DNA of 64,000 nt from an uncultured Acetatifactor sp. (GCF_910585425.1 NZ_CAJUCP010000025.1:8863-72862); one strand, 5' to 3'. Positions 15,633-24,514 are shown, numbered from the stretch's first letter. Notes: generated by a model from the sequence alone, not told the origin. Program-made: numbers and translations.

Positions 15633-15634
15633 AG

Positions 15635-16006
15635 TCATCCCTCCAAAATCAGTTCAAATAAAGTCCTGATGTCCTCATCGCTTATCCCGTATCTCCTGCC
15701 TTTCTGGACAGCCATCTCCAGATCGGCCTCCAGCTCCTTCTTCTGCTCTTCCATCAAAAGGCCCGGGTTCACTGCCGCAATGTAGGTCCCCTTGCCGTGG
15801 ACAGTCACGGCGAAGCCCTCCCCCTCCAGGCTGTCATAGGCCTTTTTCACGGTCAGCGCGCTGATCCGCAAATCCTTCGACAGCGCCCTGACAGAGGGCA
15901 GGTTATCGTTCTCTTTCAATTCCCCGTCGCGTACCAGGGTCTTAATCTGGTCTGCAATCTGTTCATAGATAGGGACCATGGAAGAACTGTTTATTATAAT
16001 GCGCAT
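15635..16006 (-). CDS. GntR family (YtrA-like) repressor
   Basis: The 123-residue protein has a GntR winged helix (PIYEQIADQIKTLVRDGEL, LPSVRALSKDLRISALTVKKAY, GEGFAVTVHGKGTYI) and only a short C-terminal helix, as in the YtrA subfamily. It is the first gene of an operon with an ATPase and an ABC-2 permease. A perfect 15-bp inverted repeat flanks its promoter, and a partial copy overlaps its first codons. It probably represses the operon until cell-wall stress. Confidence 0.9.
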   Translation of the reverse strand: MRIIINSSSMVPIYEQIADQIKTLVRDGELKENDNLPSVRALSKDLRISALTVKKAYDSLEGEGFAVTVHGKGTYIAAVNPGLLMEEQKKELEADLEMAVQKGRRYGISDEDIRTLFELILEG

Positions 16007-16023
16007 CTATCCTTCCTCCTTGC

Positions 16024-16072
16024 AAACAGTATATAACAGCATGCAACTGTTGTCAAGTGTTATATACTGTTT
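16024..16072 (-). promoter_or_regulatory. YtrA-type operator and promoter
   Basis: AAACAGTATATAACA (16024-16038) and its exact reverse complement (16058-16072) flank a near-consensus minus-strand promoter: -35 TTGACA at 16051-16056, 17-bp spacer, -10 TATACT at 16028-16033. One operator arm covers the -10 and the other lies just upstream of the -35, as expected for a GntR repressor. Confidence 0.82.
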
Positions 16073-16096
16073 ATTTAAATTTTTATTTATTGCATG

Positions 16097-16136
16097 AAAA
16101 AAGCAGCGGAGCCCCTTCCTCCCGGGCTCCCGCCGC
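16097..16136 (-). terminator. Terminator of the diguanylate cyclase gene
   Basis: On the minus strand a G+C-rich stem (16103-16114 with 16124-16136, one bulge) is followed by six T residues (16097-16102), about 65 bases after the stop codon. Confidence 0.75.
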
Positions 16137-16202
16137 TTATGTACTGCGATTTCCTTTCCATCCCCCGCCGGGCGGGCGGCATCCGCGCCTCGCGCCCTGG
16201 TC

Positions 16203-17126
16203 TCAGCGCTCTTTTTCCAGCATCTGCTTCAGCTTTTCGTCAGCCCAGACCACCCTGTTGCGCCCATGCCGCTTGGCGTCGTACAGCTGTGTGTCCGCGA
16301 ACTGCAGGTAAAACCCGTAGCCGTGCTCCACCGGGGGACAGACGGTAATGCCGCCCATGCTGACCGTGACCCACTGGGCTACGGAGGGGTCATGGGGAAT
16401 GTGGAGGTCCTCTATGGCCTGCCGGATCTTTTTCATATGCTCGAATATCTTATCGGACGGATCCCCCATGGTGATCGCCACAAATTCCTCGCCGCCATAG
16501 CGGGCCAGGAAGTCCGTGCTGCGCTGCAGATAGGAGGCCGCAGTCTGGGCCACGGCGGAAATCACTTTATCCCCGGCGGGATGGCCGAAGGTGTCGTTAT
16601 ATACTTTGAAGCGGTCGATGTCGAACATGCAGATGGAGAACGGGGCATGCAGCCGGATGGCCTCGTTCCACCTTGTGATGCTGTATTCCTCATACCTGCG
16701 CCGGTTGGCGATCCCCGTGAGCTGGTCGGTCATGGACTGCTGTTCCACCTGTTTGCGGTACTGGTACAGCTTCACATGGGTGTTGACCCTCGCCCGGACG
16801 ATCAGGGGATGGAAGGGCTTCGTGATATAGTCCACGGCTCCCAGGATAAGCCCGCGCTCCTCGCTGGCCACGTCGGAAAGGCTGGTGATCAGGATTACCG
16901 GCACGCTCTTGGTAGCGTCATCGTCCTGGAGCCTCTTCAGCAACGTAAAACCGTCCATCCCCGGCATCACCACATCCAGCAGGATCAGCGAGAAATCCCC
17001 CTCCCCTGCCAGGCGCAGCCCCTCCTCCCCCTTCTGTGCAATGGTGATTTCATACTCGTCCTTCAGGATGGACTTCAATTGGGTCGCCTGCAGGGCGCTG
17101 TCGTCAACAATCAGAATTTTTTTCAT
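16203..17126 (-). CDS. Response regulator with GGDEF domain (diguanylate cyclase)
   Basis: The 307-residue protein has a receiver (residues ~1-120; DDSALQATQLK, phospho-acceptor Asp in LILLDVVMPGMDG, Lys in DYITKPFHP) and a GGDEF domain (~135-300) with an intact active site GGEEF near residue 208. RSTD lies exactly five residues before GGEEF, which is the RxxD product-inhibition site. It should make cyclic-di-GMP under phosphorylation control. No cognate kinase is adjacent. GGAGGAAGT precedes the ATG. Confidence 0.92.
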   Translation of the reverse strand: MKKILIVDDSALQATQLKSILKDEYEITIAQKGEEGLRLAGEGDFSLILLDVVMPGMDGFTLLKRLQDDDATKSVPVILITSLSDVASEERGLILGAVDYITKPFHPLIVRARVNTHVKLYQYRKQVEQQSMTDQLTGIANRRRYEEYSITRWNEAIRLHAPFSICMFDIDRFKVYNDTFGHPAGDKVISAVAQTAASYLQRSTDFLARYGGEEFVAITMGDPSDKIFEHMKKIRQAIEDLHIPHDPSVAQWVTVSMGGITVCPPVEHGYGFYLQFADTQLYDAKRHGRNRVVWADEKLKQMLEKER

Positions 17127-17200
17127 ACTTCCTCCAGAAAATGTAAATAAACGTTCACTATCATATGGTCAAAAACAAACCGCCCTTCAGCGGCATGTAT

Positions 17201-17824
17201 TTATTTCCGACTCAATCTTGAGAGCCTCTCCGGCTTCAGGTAACCGCTCAGCCCGGTGGTCAGCAGCCGGAACACCGTCTCCTCGGTCTCCTCATTATTT
17301 GGAAGGATTCCCTCCACCACATATTTCGCGTACAGCAATGTGGACGTGAGGACATGGAGCCACAGCATGTCCTGATTGATTCGGTCCAGGCTGGGAAACA
17401 CCTTTTTGAAAATCCGGACCATCCCGATGAAGGTTCCGAAGTATGTCACGTCCCGGCTTCTGTCATAACTGGGGAACGCGGCGCTGTCCCGGAACCGGTA
17501 GTAGAAGACCGTCTCGTCCGGGCGGGACGTCCAGAACCGGAAATAGGGCAGCCACAGCGTCTTTACCGCTCCCATCGGGTCAGTGAGCATGACCAGAGGA
17601 TTGAACTGCAGATCCTCGAAAATCGCCGCGGCCTGTCTGTCCACATAAGTGAAGCACTCTGTCAGCAGCTGCTCCTTGCCCTCAAAGTGCCGGTAGATCG
17701 CGCCTGAGGAAATCCCTGCCAGCTTGCTGACATTCTGGATGCGCACCCCTTCCAGGCCATACTGCCGCACGGCCTTTATCGTCGCATGGATGATTCGCGT
17801 TTTGGTGTCGTCCAGTGTTGTCAT
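17201..17824 (-). CDS. TetR/AcrR family transcriptional regulator
   Basis: The 207-residue protein has a TetR HTH at its N-terminus (IIHATIKAVRQYGLEGVRIQ, SGAIYRHFEGKEQL) and an all-helical ligand domain. ATG 17824 is preferred over 17857 because GAGGGGG precedes it. It is transcribed leftward with its stop 75 bp ahead of the GGDEF gene. A small GC stem followed by TTTGTTTTTG near 17175-17193 may be its terminator. No target gene is evident; it might regulate the adjacent GGDEF gene or itself. Confidence 0.85.
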   Translation of the reverse strand: MTTLDDTKTRIIHATIKAVRQYGLEGVRIQNVSKLAGISSGAIYRHFEGKEQLLTECFTYVDRQAAAIFEDLQFNPLVMLTDPMGAVKTLWLPYFRFWTSRPDETVFYYRFRDSAAFPSYDRSRDVTYFGTFIGMVRIFKKVFPSLDRINQDMLWLHVLTSTLLYAKYVVEGILPNNEETEETVFRLLTTGLSGYLKPERLSRLSRK

Positions 17825-18015
17825 ATCCCCCTCGTCATAGGCGCTTGCCGGCATCATCTGTTCATCTGTAAATTATATATGATATTACGGTTTTTGACAA
17901 TATCCTTTTTCCCATCTTCTGCCATCTTCTGCCATTTATACTGCGCATCGGTTAAATTTGCAGCGCCAGCCAAGCACTTTCCCGGAGATGCCACTGTAAA
18001 TCCTGGCGGTCTACA

Positions 18016-18110
18016 GTATAAACTGACAATCACCAAAATCTGCCAGGCAGCCCGACTCACGGGCGAAAGCCTATGGGGGCATTGCGGCAGATTTCATCGC
18101 TCGTGAGTAT
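18016..18110 (+). ncRNA. Interleaved-helix (pseudoknot-like) repeat element, copy A
   Basis: This is one of three related intergenic elements (others at 40969 and 57357). Helix 1: AAATCTGCC (18036-18044) with GGCAGATTT (18086-18094). Helix 2: CTCACGGGCG (18056-18065) with CGCTCGTGAG (18098-18107, one G-U pair). The order 1-2-1'-2' is that of an H-type pseudoknot. A TATAAA at 18017 could be a -10. It lies ~130 bp upstream of, and in the same sense as, the LytTR regulator at 18242. RNA nature is inferred. Confidence 0.55.
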
Positions 18111-18241
18111 ATCTGCCAGTTGCGCTGTCAAAACGGCTACTTGCGCTATGGCCGTTAAGATTTGTCCGTTTCCTTACGATACAGGAATTGAAGGCCCGCG
18201 TCCCGGCCGGAAAGTCGGCACGGGGAATGGGGCGGAAAGGG

Positions 18242-18970
18242 ATGGGAAAAATCAGGATCGCGATATGTGATGACGAACAGAATATCCGCAGCTATCTGGC
18301 CGCGCTGATCCGGCGGGAGGATTCTTCATGCCGGATTTCGGAGTATGCCTCCGCGGAGGCCTATCTGGCTGCGGGAGAGGATCATGATCTGCTGTTGCTG
18401 GATATCGAGCTGGGAGGCGGGGCGGGGATTCCCGGCTCCATGGACGGCATGGCGCTGGCCAGGAGGCTTCGGAGCCTTCCTCCGGACAGGCAGCCCCTCA
18501 TCATCTTCGTCACAGGCTATGAAAGCTATGTGTACCAGGCCTTTGACGTGGAGGCCTTCCAGTATCTGGTGAAGCCCGTGGACGAGGGACGCTTCGCGGA
18601 TGTCTTCCGGCGGGCGGCGGAGAAGCTCTCGGTTCTGGAAAAACAGCGCCGGAGGACGCTGCTCGTCCAATACGCCGGGGCCAGCCGGGTGATACCGCTG
18701 GAGAACATCCGCTATGTGGAGAGCCGTGGGCATAAGCTCCTTTTGCATTTGAAGGAAGGCACAGTGGAATACTACGGGAAGATAGGGGAACTGGAGCAGG
18801 AACTGTGCGGACAGTTCGCCCGCATCCACAAGGGCTATCTGGTGAACCTGCGCCATGTGGAGGAATATGCCCGGGGACAGGTCACGCTGACAGACGGCGA
18901 AAAGCTGGTGATCTCCAAATATAAATACGATGCTTTCGTGAAGCAGCACCTGCGCTTCCTGCGACAGTAA
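18242..18970 (+). CDS. LytTR family response regulator (AgrA-like)
   Basis: The 242-residue protein starts at ATG 18242 (MGKIRIAICDDEQ), with GGGGCGG six bases upstream. A receiver spans residues ~4-125 (CDDEQ, phospho-acceptor Asp in LLLLDIELGG, Lys in LVKPVDEG). A LytTR DNA-binding domain spans ~140-240 (ENIRYVESRGHKLLLHL, FARIHKGYLVNLRHVEEY). It precedes a GHKL kinase by 72 bp. AgrA-like regulators normally answer peptide pheromones, but no AgrB or AgrD gene is nearby. The structured element upstream may be part of its control region. Confidence 0.9.
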   Translation: MGKIRIAICDDEQNIRSYLAALIRREDSSCRISEYASAEAYLAAGEDHDLLLLDIELGGGAGIPGSMDGMALARRLRSLPPDRQPLIIFVTGYESYVYQAFDVEAFQYLVKPVDEGRFADVFRRAAEKLSVLEKQRRRTLLVQYAGASRVIPLENIRYVESRGHKLLLHLKEGTVEYYGKIGELEQELCGQFARIHKGYLVNLRHVEEYARGQVTLTDGEKLVISKYKYDAFVKQHLRFLRQ

Positions 18971-19042
18971 ACGCTCCTTCCCTGCGGACAGGCCTACGGC
19001 CTTGTAGTCTCGCCAGGGAGGCGGAGCCGGAGGGAGGCGAAA

Positions 19043-20464
19043 TTGCGCGAATCAGATTTCATACTGCTCTACCGGATAACCGCAGGGATAGAGGTGGTCC
19101 TCTATGGGGCCTGCATGGCGGCTTTCCTGCGCCCCTTCCTGGACGAGGGCGCGGGAGGCGGGCGGAGCACGCGCCGAAAATGCCTGTTCGTGCTGGTTGA
19201 CTATATTATCGTCTTCTCTCTGGGCGCTGTGTTCTCCTTCCGCGGCTGGCTGTGCATGCTGCTTCTGACGGCGCTTTTGGCTGTTTGCAGGCGGTTTCTG
19301 GGCATCGGGCGGGAAGCCCTGTTCCTGCTGGGAGTGCTGTTCTTCTGCACCCGGCATCTGAGCCTGATGGCCGCACAGAGCCTGAACCATTTTACCTATC
19401 GGCTCTTCCTGGCGGGCGCAAATACCCCGGAGAAGGTCTTCCTGGGCGCGGCGCTGAACCACATCTGCATCGAAGCGCTGACGCTCCTCCTCTTTGCCCT
19501 CATGCTCCGGGGCCTGGTTCTGGTGCTGGGGAGACGGCCCTTTGCCCTGCATGTCAGGGAGCTGTGCTACCTGCTGCTGACGCCGGTGACGGGAATCCTC
19601 TTCGTCCGCATCACCCTGCAGCTCCTCATCGTGGCAGACGGGGATTCCATTTTCCAGCTCTACGAGCAGGTGCCGATGGCCGTGGGCATCGTGCCCCTGC
19701 TGGCCGCCCTGTTCTACGCGGGGACCCTGGCCGCGATTGCCCTCTGCCAGAAGAACATGGCCCTCCAGGAGGAGCGGGGCAGGCATTTCGTGGAACAGCA
19801 GCAGCTGGCAGGCATTCAGGAGCGGCTGGCCCAGGTGGAGCAGCTCTACGACGGGCTGCGCCGGATGAAACACGATCTGCGGGGCCATCTGGCCAACATC
19901 AGGGGCCTGGCGGAGAGGAACTGCTACGGGGACATGGAGCGCTACATGGCCAAGATGGAGGAGAGCATACAGGCCCTGGAGCCCGGCATGTCCACAGGGA
20001 ATGCCGTCTCGGACGTGATCCTGGGCGATGTCGGGCGGGCCGCGGCCAGGCTGGGCATCCGCTTCCAGGCGGATTTCACCTTTCCCGCCTCCGGAGGATT
20101 CGATTCCTACGACATGGGCATCATCCTGAACAACCTGCTGCGCAACGCCCTGGAGGCCTGTGAAAGGGTGGAGCCCGGGAAGCGGTATATCTCCCTCTCC
20201 GGGAAAAGGAAGAACCGGTTCTATCTGCTGGAGGTACGCAACTCCTTCCAAGGGGATGTCCGCTTCCACCGCCACACCGGACTCCCCATGTCCACCAAGG
20301 AGGCGCCCCCTGGGCCGGGCTCTCCCCGGACTCCCCTCATGGCCCTCCACGGCATCGGCCTGTCCAATGTGAAGCGGGAGGCCGAGAAGTACAGGGGGAG
20401 CGTGGACATCCGGGCAGAGGGGAATGAATTCCAGGTGACTGTTTTACTGCAGGAAAATGCCTGA
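19043..20464 (+). CDS. GHKL sensor histidine kinase (AgrC-like)
   Basis: The 473-residue protein begins with TTG at 19043, supported by GGGAGG five bases upstream. The first ~230 residues hold six or seven hydrophobic helices. A coiled-coil linker (QEERGRHFVEQQQLAGIQE) leads to the H-box MKHDLRGHLANIRGL (His ~276) and a GHKL ATPase (NNLLRNALEACE, ~362; GIGLSNVKREAEKY). This is the AgrC/ComD plan. It forms a pair with the LytTR regulator. Its 3' end was tandemly duplicated just downstream. Confidence 0.88.
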   Translation: MRESDFILLYRITAGIEVVLYGACMAAFLRPFLDEGAGGGRSTRRKCLFVLVDYIIVFSLGAVFSFRGWLCMLLLTALLAVCRRFLGIGREALFLLGVLFFCTRHLSLMAAQSLNHFTYRLFLAGANTPEKVFLGAALNHICIEALTLLLFALMLRGLVLVLGRRPFALHVRELCYLLLTPVTGILFVRITLQLLIVADGDSIFQLYEQVPMAVGIVPLLAALFYAGTLAAIALCQKNMALQEERGRHFVEQQQLAGIQERLAQVEQLYDGLRRMKHDLRGHLANIRGLAERNCYGDMERYMAKMEESIQALEPGMSTGNAVSDVILGDVGRAAARLGIRFQADFTFPASGGFDSYDMGIILNNLLRNALEACERVEPGKRYISLSGKRKNRFYLLEVRNSFQGDVRFHRHTGLPMSTKEAPPGPGSPRTPLMALHGIGLSNVKREAEKYRGSVDIRAEGNEFQVTVLLQENA

Positions 20465-20598
20465 TCCACTGCGAAAAGCAAGGCAGTGTCAAGCGGGAGG
20501 CCGCGAACTACAGGGGAGTGTGGACATCCGGGCCCAGAGGAACGAATTCCAGGTGACTGTTTTACTGTAGGAAAATGCCTGATTCACTGCGAAAAGCA
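20372..20598 (+). repeat. Tandem duplication of the kinase gene's 3' end
   Basis: Bases 20372-20480 (last kinase codons and ~18 bases beyond) recur at 20491-20598 with a period of 118-119 bp and several substitutions. The second copy has lost its frame and ends close to the ribosome binding site of the next gene. Confidence 0.85.
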
Positions 20599-20628
20599 GA
20601 AGAACAGGAGGATTCGAAAGGAGAGATT

Positions 20629-21162
20629 ATGTACTTAGACGATTTCAGCATCAAAGAAGTAAACACCTATTATGCCCGCCGGGGCGGCATACGGACGGCA
20701 AATGTCAAAGGCTATGCCAATGTGGGCAGCTTTTCCGGTCTGATGCAGCGGGCGGCGGCACAGGCCGGAAGGGCAGCGCAGACGGCTACAGACGTGGCCG
20801 CTGCGGAAAGGGACTCCCAGGCCGCCGGGACACGCAGCACTGCCCCCCGGAACACCGCCGCGCAGACCCGTTCCGCCCTGTATGATGCCGCCGATGCACG
20901 TCAGGCCATCAATTCATCTTCGGCCAGGCAAACAGACGCGGCGGCAGGGCCCGGCAGCGCCTCCGGAGAATCCGCCACACAGGATGTCTCCGCCTCCGGC
21001 AACACATGCTGTGACCAGTGCGATACCACCAACCAGCTTATGCTCCGGATGCTGTCCCGGAACCTCTACTCCCAGAGCGCCCTGAACTATCCCCTGTCCG
21101 GTTACAGCCCCTGGACGGCCTACCAGAGCATGGCCGGCATGCTGGGCAACAGCCTGTTCTGA
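20629..21162 (+). CDS. Unrecognised alanine-rich protein downstream of the AgrA/AgrC-like pair
   Basis: The 177-residue product starts at ATG 20629, with AAGGAGAG five bases upstream. It begins MYLDDFSIKEVNTYYARRGG. A low-complexity, Ala/Ser/Thr/Gln-rich middle (~40-130) follows, then CCDQC and NQLMLRMLSRNLYSQ, ending SMAGMLGNSLF. There is no signal peptide or membrane helix. The composition suggests a flexible cytosolic protein. I know of no family. It lies 165 bp downstream of the kinase and may be co-transcribed, so it could be an output of that system. Confidence 0.55.
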   Translation: MYLDDFSIKEVNTYYARRGGIRTANVKGYANVGSFSGLMQRAAAQAGRAAQTATDVAAAERDSQAAGTRSTAPRNTAAQTRSALYDAADARQAINSSSARQTDAAAGPGSASGESATQDVSASGNTCCDQCDTTNQLMLRMLSRNLYSQSALNYPLSGYSPWTAYQSMAGMLGNSLF

Positions 21163-21194
21163 CAGCAGCCCCCGCCGGGCCTGGCACGCAAAGA

Positions 21195-21252
21195 CATCCC
21201 GGATATCCTGCCGGAAGCCTCCGTTTCAGGCTTCCGTCAGGAATCCGGGATG
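21195..21252. terminator. Large bidirectional hairpin between convergent genes
   Basis: CATCCCGGAT (21195) pairs with ATCCGGGATG (21243-21252), and the stem continues inward through TCCTG and CGGAAGCC with small bulges, ~25 bp in all. It lies between the 20629 gene and the leftward AI-2E family gene. Confidence 0.7.
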
Positions 21253-21286
21253 CTCTATCAGGGGCATCCTGTTTCAGGGGCCGCAC

Positions 21287-22576
21287 TTACAGCCTCTTTC
21301 CGTTCTTTCTTTCCCCGGCCTTCCTCTCCGGAGCTTTCGCCTCCGGAACCTTCTTCGCCGGAGCGTCCGTCCCTCCGTCCTCTTCCATTACTACATCTTC
21401 GTCTTCCGACCTGTTCCCCTTCCTCTGCGCCGCCTGCATCCGCCTCCTGGCGTTGCGGTCGTTCACGCTCTCCCGCAGCAGCGCATAGCCGGAGGATGTC
21501 AGCGGGATGAAGAACAGCATCCCGGAAATCCCGAACAGGCTGCCGCCCACGCTCACCGCCACCAGCACCCAGATAGCGGGCAGTCCCACGGAATTCCCCA
21601 CCACCTTGGGATATATCAGGTTCCCCTCTATCTGCTGCAGCACCAGGAACAGTATCACGAACCAAAGGGCCTGCAGCGGATTGTCGATCAGTATCATGAA
21701 GGCTCCCACAGCGCAGCCGATGAATCCGCCCACAATGGGAATCAGCGCCGTAAACGCAATCAGCACGCCCACCATCAAAGCATAGGGCATTCCGAACAGG
21801 CTCATGGCCACCACGAACATAGTGCCCAGAATCACCGCCTCCAGACACTGCCCGGTGATGAAGCTGCTGAAATTCTTATGCAGGAGGCTGAAGATCTCCA
21901 GAGTCTTGGCTCCCACCTTATCCGGCAGATAGGCCGAAAGAATCCGTCTGCCCTGCTCCGCCAGCTTTTCCTTCTGGGCCAGCACATACAGTGCGAATAT
22001 AAAGGCTATCACCGTGTTCACGATGCCCGATATGATGCCGCTGGCCACGCTGACCGTGGAATTCAGCACATCCCCCGCGCCGTTCTTCAGGAAATCGATG
22101 ACGCTGTCCAGCATGGAATCCCAGTTGATCTCCGTCAGCTCCAGCTGGTCTATCTGCCTCGTCAGCTCCGGGTAGTCCTTCGCCAGCCTGTCCACTCCCT
22201 CCATGACCTCTTCCGTAAAGGCCGGAATCTTCCTGCCAATCTCAGAGGCGGTGGACACCACCTGGGGCACCACCGTGCCCACCACCAGGGCCAGCACCAC
22301 TGCCAGGGACACGATGGACAGCGTCAGGCACAGGGGCCTCTTGACCTTTCCGGCGTTCTTCCCCTGCCACCGGCCCAGGACCTTCTCCTCAAAGGCCCGC
22401 ATGGGGATGTTCAGCACGAAGGCCATGACCCCGCCCACCAAAAACGGCGAAACGATGCCGACCAGAAACGCCGCCCCCCGCAGCACCTCCTGGCTGTATA
22501 TGATTGCCAGCACCAACAGCGCCGCCAAAACCATCAAATGTCTGATCTGTCTGATTTTTCCTCTGCTGAATTCCAT
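21287..22576 (-). CDS. AI-2E family (PerM-type) membrane transporter
   Basis: The 429-residue protein has about eight hydrophobic helices in the order of the AI-2E_transport (UPF0118) family: LVGIVSPFLVGGVMAFVLNIP early, a long soluble loop (~100-165), then VNTVIAFIFALYVLAQKEKL, GVLIAFTALIPIVGGFIG and YPKVVGNSVGLPAIWVLVAV. The C-terminal ~50 residues are a charged tail (EEDGGTDAPAKKVPEAKAPE). Family members export or exchange small molecules, and a role in AI-2 transport is shown for few. AGAAGG precedes the ATG. Confidence 0.88.
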   Translation of the reverse strand: MEFSRGKIRQIRHLMVLAALLVLAIIYSQEVLRGAAFLVGIVSPFLVGGVMAFVLNIPMRAFEEKVLGRWQGKNAGKVKRPLCLTLSIVSLAVVLALVVGTVVPQVVSTASEIGRKIPAFTEEVMEGVDRLAKDYPELTRQIDQLELTEINWDSMLDSVIDFLKNGAGDVLNSTVSVASGIISGIVNTVIAFIFALYVLAQKEKLAEQGRRILSAYLPDKVGAKTLEIFSLLHKNFSSFITGQCLEAVILGTMFVVAMSLFGMPYALMVGVLIAFTALIPIVGGFIGCAVGAFMILIDNPLQALWFVILFLVLQQIEGNLIYPKVVGNSVGLPAIWVLVAVSVGGSLFGISGMLFFIPLTSSGYALLRESVNDRNARRRMQAAQRKGNRSEDEDVVMEEDGGTDAPAKKVPEAKAPERKAGERKNGKRL

Positions 22577-22660
22577 ATGTCCGTACCTTCTGCTTAAATG
22601 CTTTCCTTTCCCGATAGTTTGCTTTTGCCGCAGGTTCCGCTCCCTGGGCCCATCCCTGGT

Positions 22661-24325
22661 TCACCCGATTAGCACTGTCTTTCCCTCAAAAGCAAATCCA
22701 TATCTGTGAATCCTCTCTGCGGGAATCCCCTTTTTCCACAGAACTGTTTCATACCGCATTTCTTCAATCTGCTTCAATGCGGATTCCACGCATGCTTCCA
22801 GAGTCTCCCCGTGCCTGGCGTCAGCCACCTTAAACTCAATCAAAAAGGCGTCCAGATCGTCCTCCTTCGGTTCCAGTATGATATCATACCTGCCATAGCC
22901 GCTCTCCCCGTTGGAGGAAATGCCGTATCTGTCCTTCAGCTCTACCAACAGCCCCAGGACGAATCCATGATAGAATCGTTCCGGGCGGGCTTTTTCCGAA
23001 GGCTTTCTACCGCCGTCAAAACTGCTGAAAAGCTCAGCAGCCAAATCATTCATATACCCGTTCATATCATCCAGATTGCCTGAAAGCAATGCGCGGATGA
23101 ACCGATTGTAACAGCCCGCGCAGGGCTCGAACCACCCCTGCACCATCCGCTCGAAGGCAATGTGCACTTCCCTGTTCGTCAGAGACAGCACATATTCTCC
23201 GCTGTCAGCCCCGTCCTCCGTCCCACGGCTCTCCACCTTCAGGTATCCGCCAGCCAGCAGGAGGCTCCAAACAGACACCTCGCTTTGGCCCAGCTGGCTG
23301 AAGACAATCTGTTCGTCTACCCGGGTGTGGAGCACCTCTCCTCTCAACAGGCCCTCCATGTCCATCTTAATGTCAGGGCTTCCCTGTCGGACAAGCTTTC
23401 CAATCAGGCTGTTGGAACTGGTATTGGCCCAATAGGCCGCAAACTGCCGCTTATCCAGATAGTTCAGAATCGACCAGGGATTATAGATATCCCGCAGCGA
23501 CCCGAACGTAAATCCGTCATACCACGCCTTGACCCTGTCTCTGTCCGTAAGGCCGAATTCATCCATGGCGGCAAATACTTCCTCCTCTGTAAAACCAAAG
23601 GAATCCATATATTTATCGGATGTGACAGTCACGATTTCCAGGTGGTTCAGGTCAGAGAATATGGATTCCCTGCTGATTCGGGTGATGCCTGTCATGATTG
23701 CCCGGTCAAGATACGGATTGGTCTTAAAAGTAGAGTTGAACAGGCTCTGCATGAAAGCAGCCATTTCCTCCCAATATCCATTGACAAAAGCCTCCTGCAT
23801 GGGAGTATCGTATTCGTCCAGCAGGATCAGGACCTTTTTCCCGTAACGGCGCGAAAGATACCGGGATAAGGACTTCAGGGAACAGGCTGCGGCAGAGTCC
23901 GACATCCCAGGAGAGGCATCCTCCTCTGTCAGGCGGCTTTCGCCCAGGAAAAACCGGAACCTGTCATACAGTTCTGCCAGGATGCGGCATATTTTTTCCC
24001 TTGCGGCGGCAAAGCTGCTTTCCTTTACGTCCGCAAAGCTTAAGGCTATCACGGGATAGGTTCCCTGCAGCCCACGGTAGCTTTCCTCCTTCCAGATGGA
24101 AAGGCCCTGGAACAAATCTCCTCTGCCTGCAAATTGTACAGAAAAGAACTGTTCCACCATGCTCATGGCCAAAGTCTTGCCAAAGCGCCTGGGCCGCGTG
24201 ATCAGAGTCACATCGTCCCGGCCTTCCCACCATTCCCTGATGAAAGCGGTCTTATCTACGTAGAAGCAGTTGTTTTCGATTATTTTGCTGAAATCCTGTA
24301 TGCCGATGCCGGTCTGCCTTACCAT
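22661..24325 (-). CDS. AAA-ATPase-like protein with PD-(D/E)XK nuclease-like domain
   Basis: The 554-residue protein has an N-terminal AAA-ATPase_like domain (GIGIQDFSKIIENNCFYVDK, Walker A-like TRPRRFGKTLAMSM, Walker B VLILLDEYDTPMQE) and a C-terminal PD-(D/E)XK_9 domain (YGRYDIILEPKEDDLDAFLIEF, then KQIEEMRYE). ATG 24325 is chosen because ACGGAGG lies upstream. This family is greatly expanded in gut Firmicutes and Bacteroidetes, and its role is unknown; defence or mobile-element functions are suggested. It stands alone here. Confidence 0.85.
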   Translation of the reverse strand: MVRQTGIGIQDFSKIIENNCFYVDKTAFIREWWEGRDDVTLITRPRRFGKTLAMSMVEQFFSVQFAGRGDLFQGLSIWKEESYRGLQGTYPVIALSFADVKESSFAAAREKICRILAELYDRFRFFLGESRLTEEDASPGMSDSAAACSLKSLSRYLSRRYGKKVLILLDEYDTPMQEAFVNGYWEEMAAFMQSLFNSTFKTNPYLDRAIMTGITRISRESIFSDLNHLEIVTVTSDKYMDSFGFTEEEVFAAMDEFGLTDRDRVKAWYDGFTFGSLRDIYNPWSILNYLDKRQFAAYWANTSSNSLIGKLVRQGSPDIKMDMEGLLRGEVLHTRVDEQIVFSQLGQSEVSVWSLLLAGGYLKVESRGTEDGADSGEYVLSLTNREVHIAFERMVQGWFEPCAGCYNRFIRALLSGNLDDMNGYMNDLAAELFSSFDGGRKPSEKARPERFYHGFVLGLLVELKDRYGISSNGESGYGRYDIILEPKEDDLDAFLIEFKVADARHGETLEACVESALKQIEEMRYETVLWKKGIPAERIHRYGFAFEGKTVLIG

Positions 24326-24514
24326 GGGGAACGCCTCCGTGTGGGCCACTTTTCGAAAAGCACAGGTTTCGTTTGAAGCCAGGAAGAGCAGTTTCCTATT
24401 AAAAACGGCTCTTCCATGCGGCTTCAAAAGAGTTTATGCTTTTGAATGCAGTATAGCAGAGCCTGTTGTATTTGGCAAGGGATTTGCAGAAAGCGGGGAA
24501 CAATTTCATCAGCC

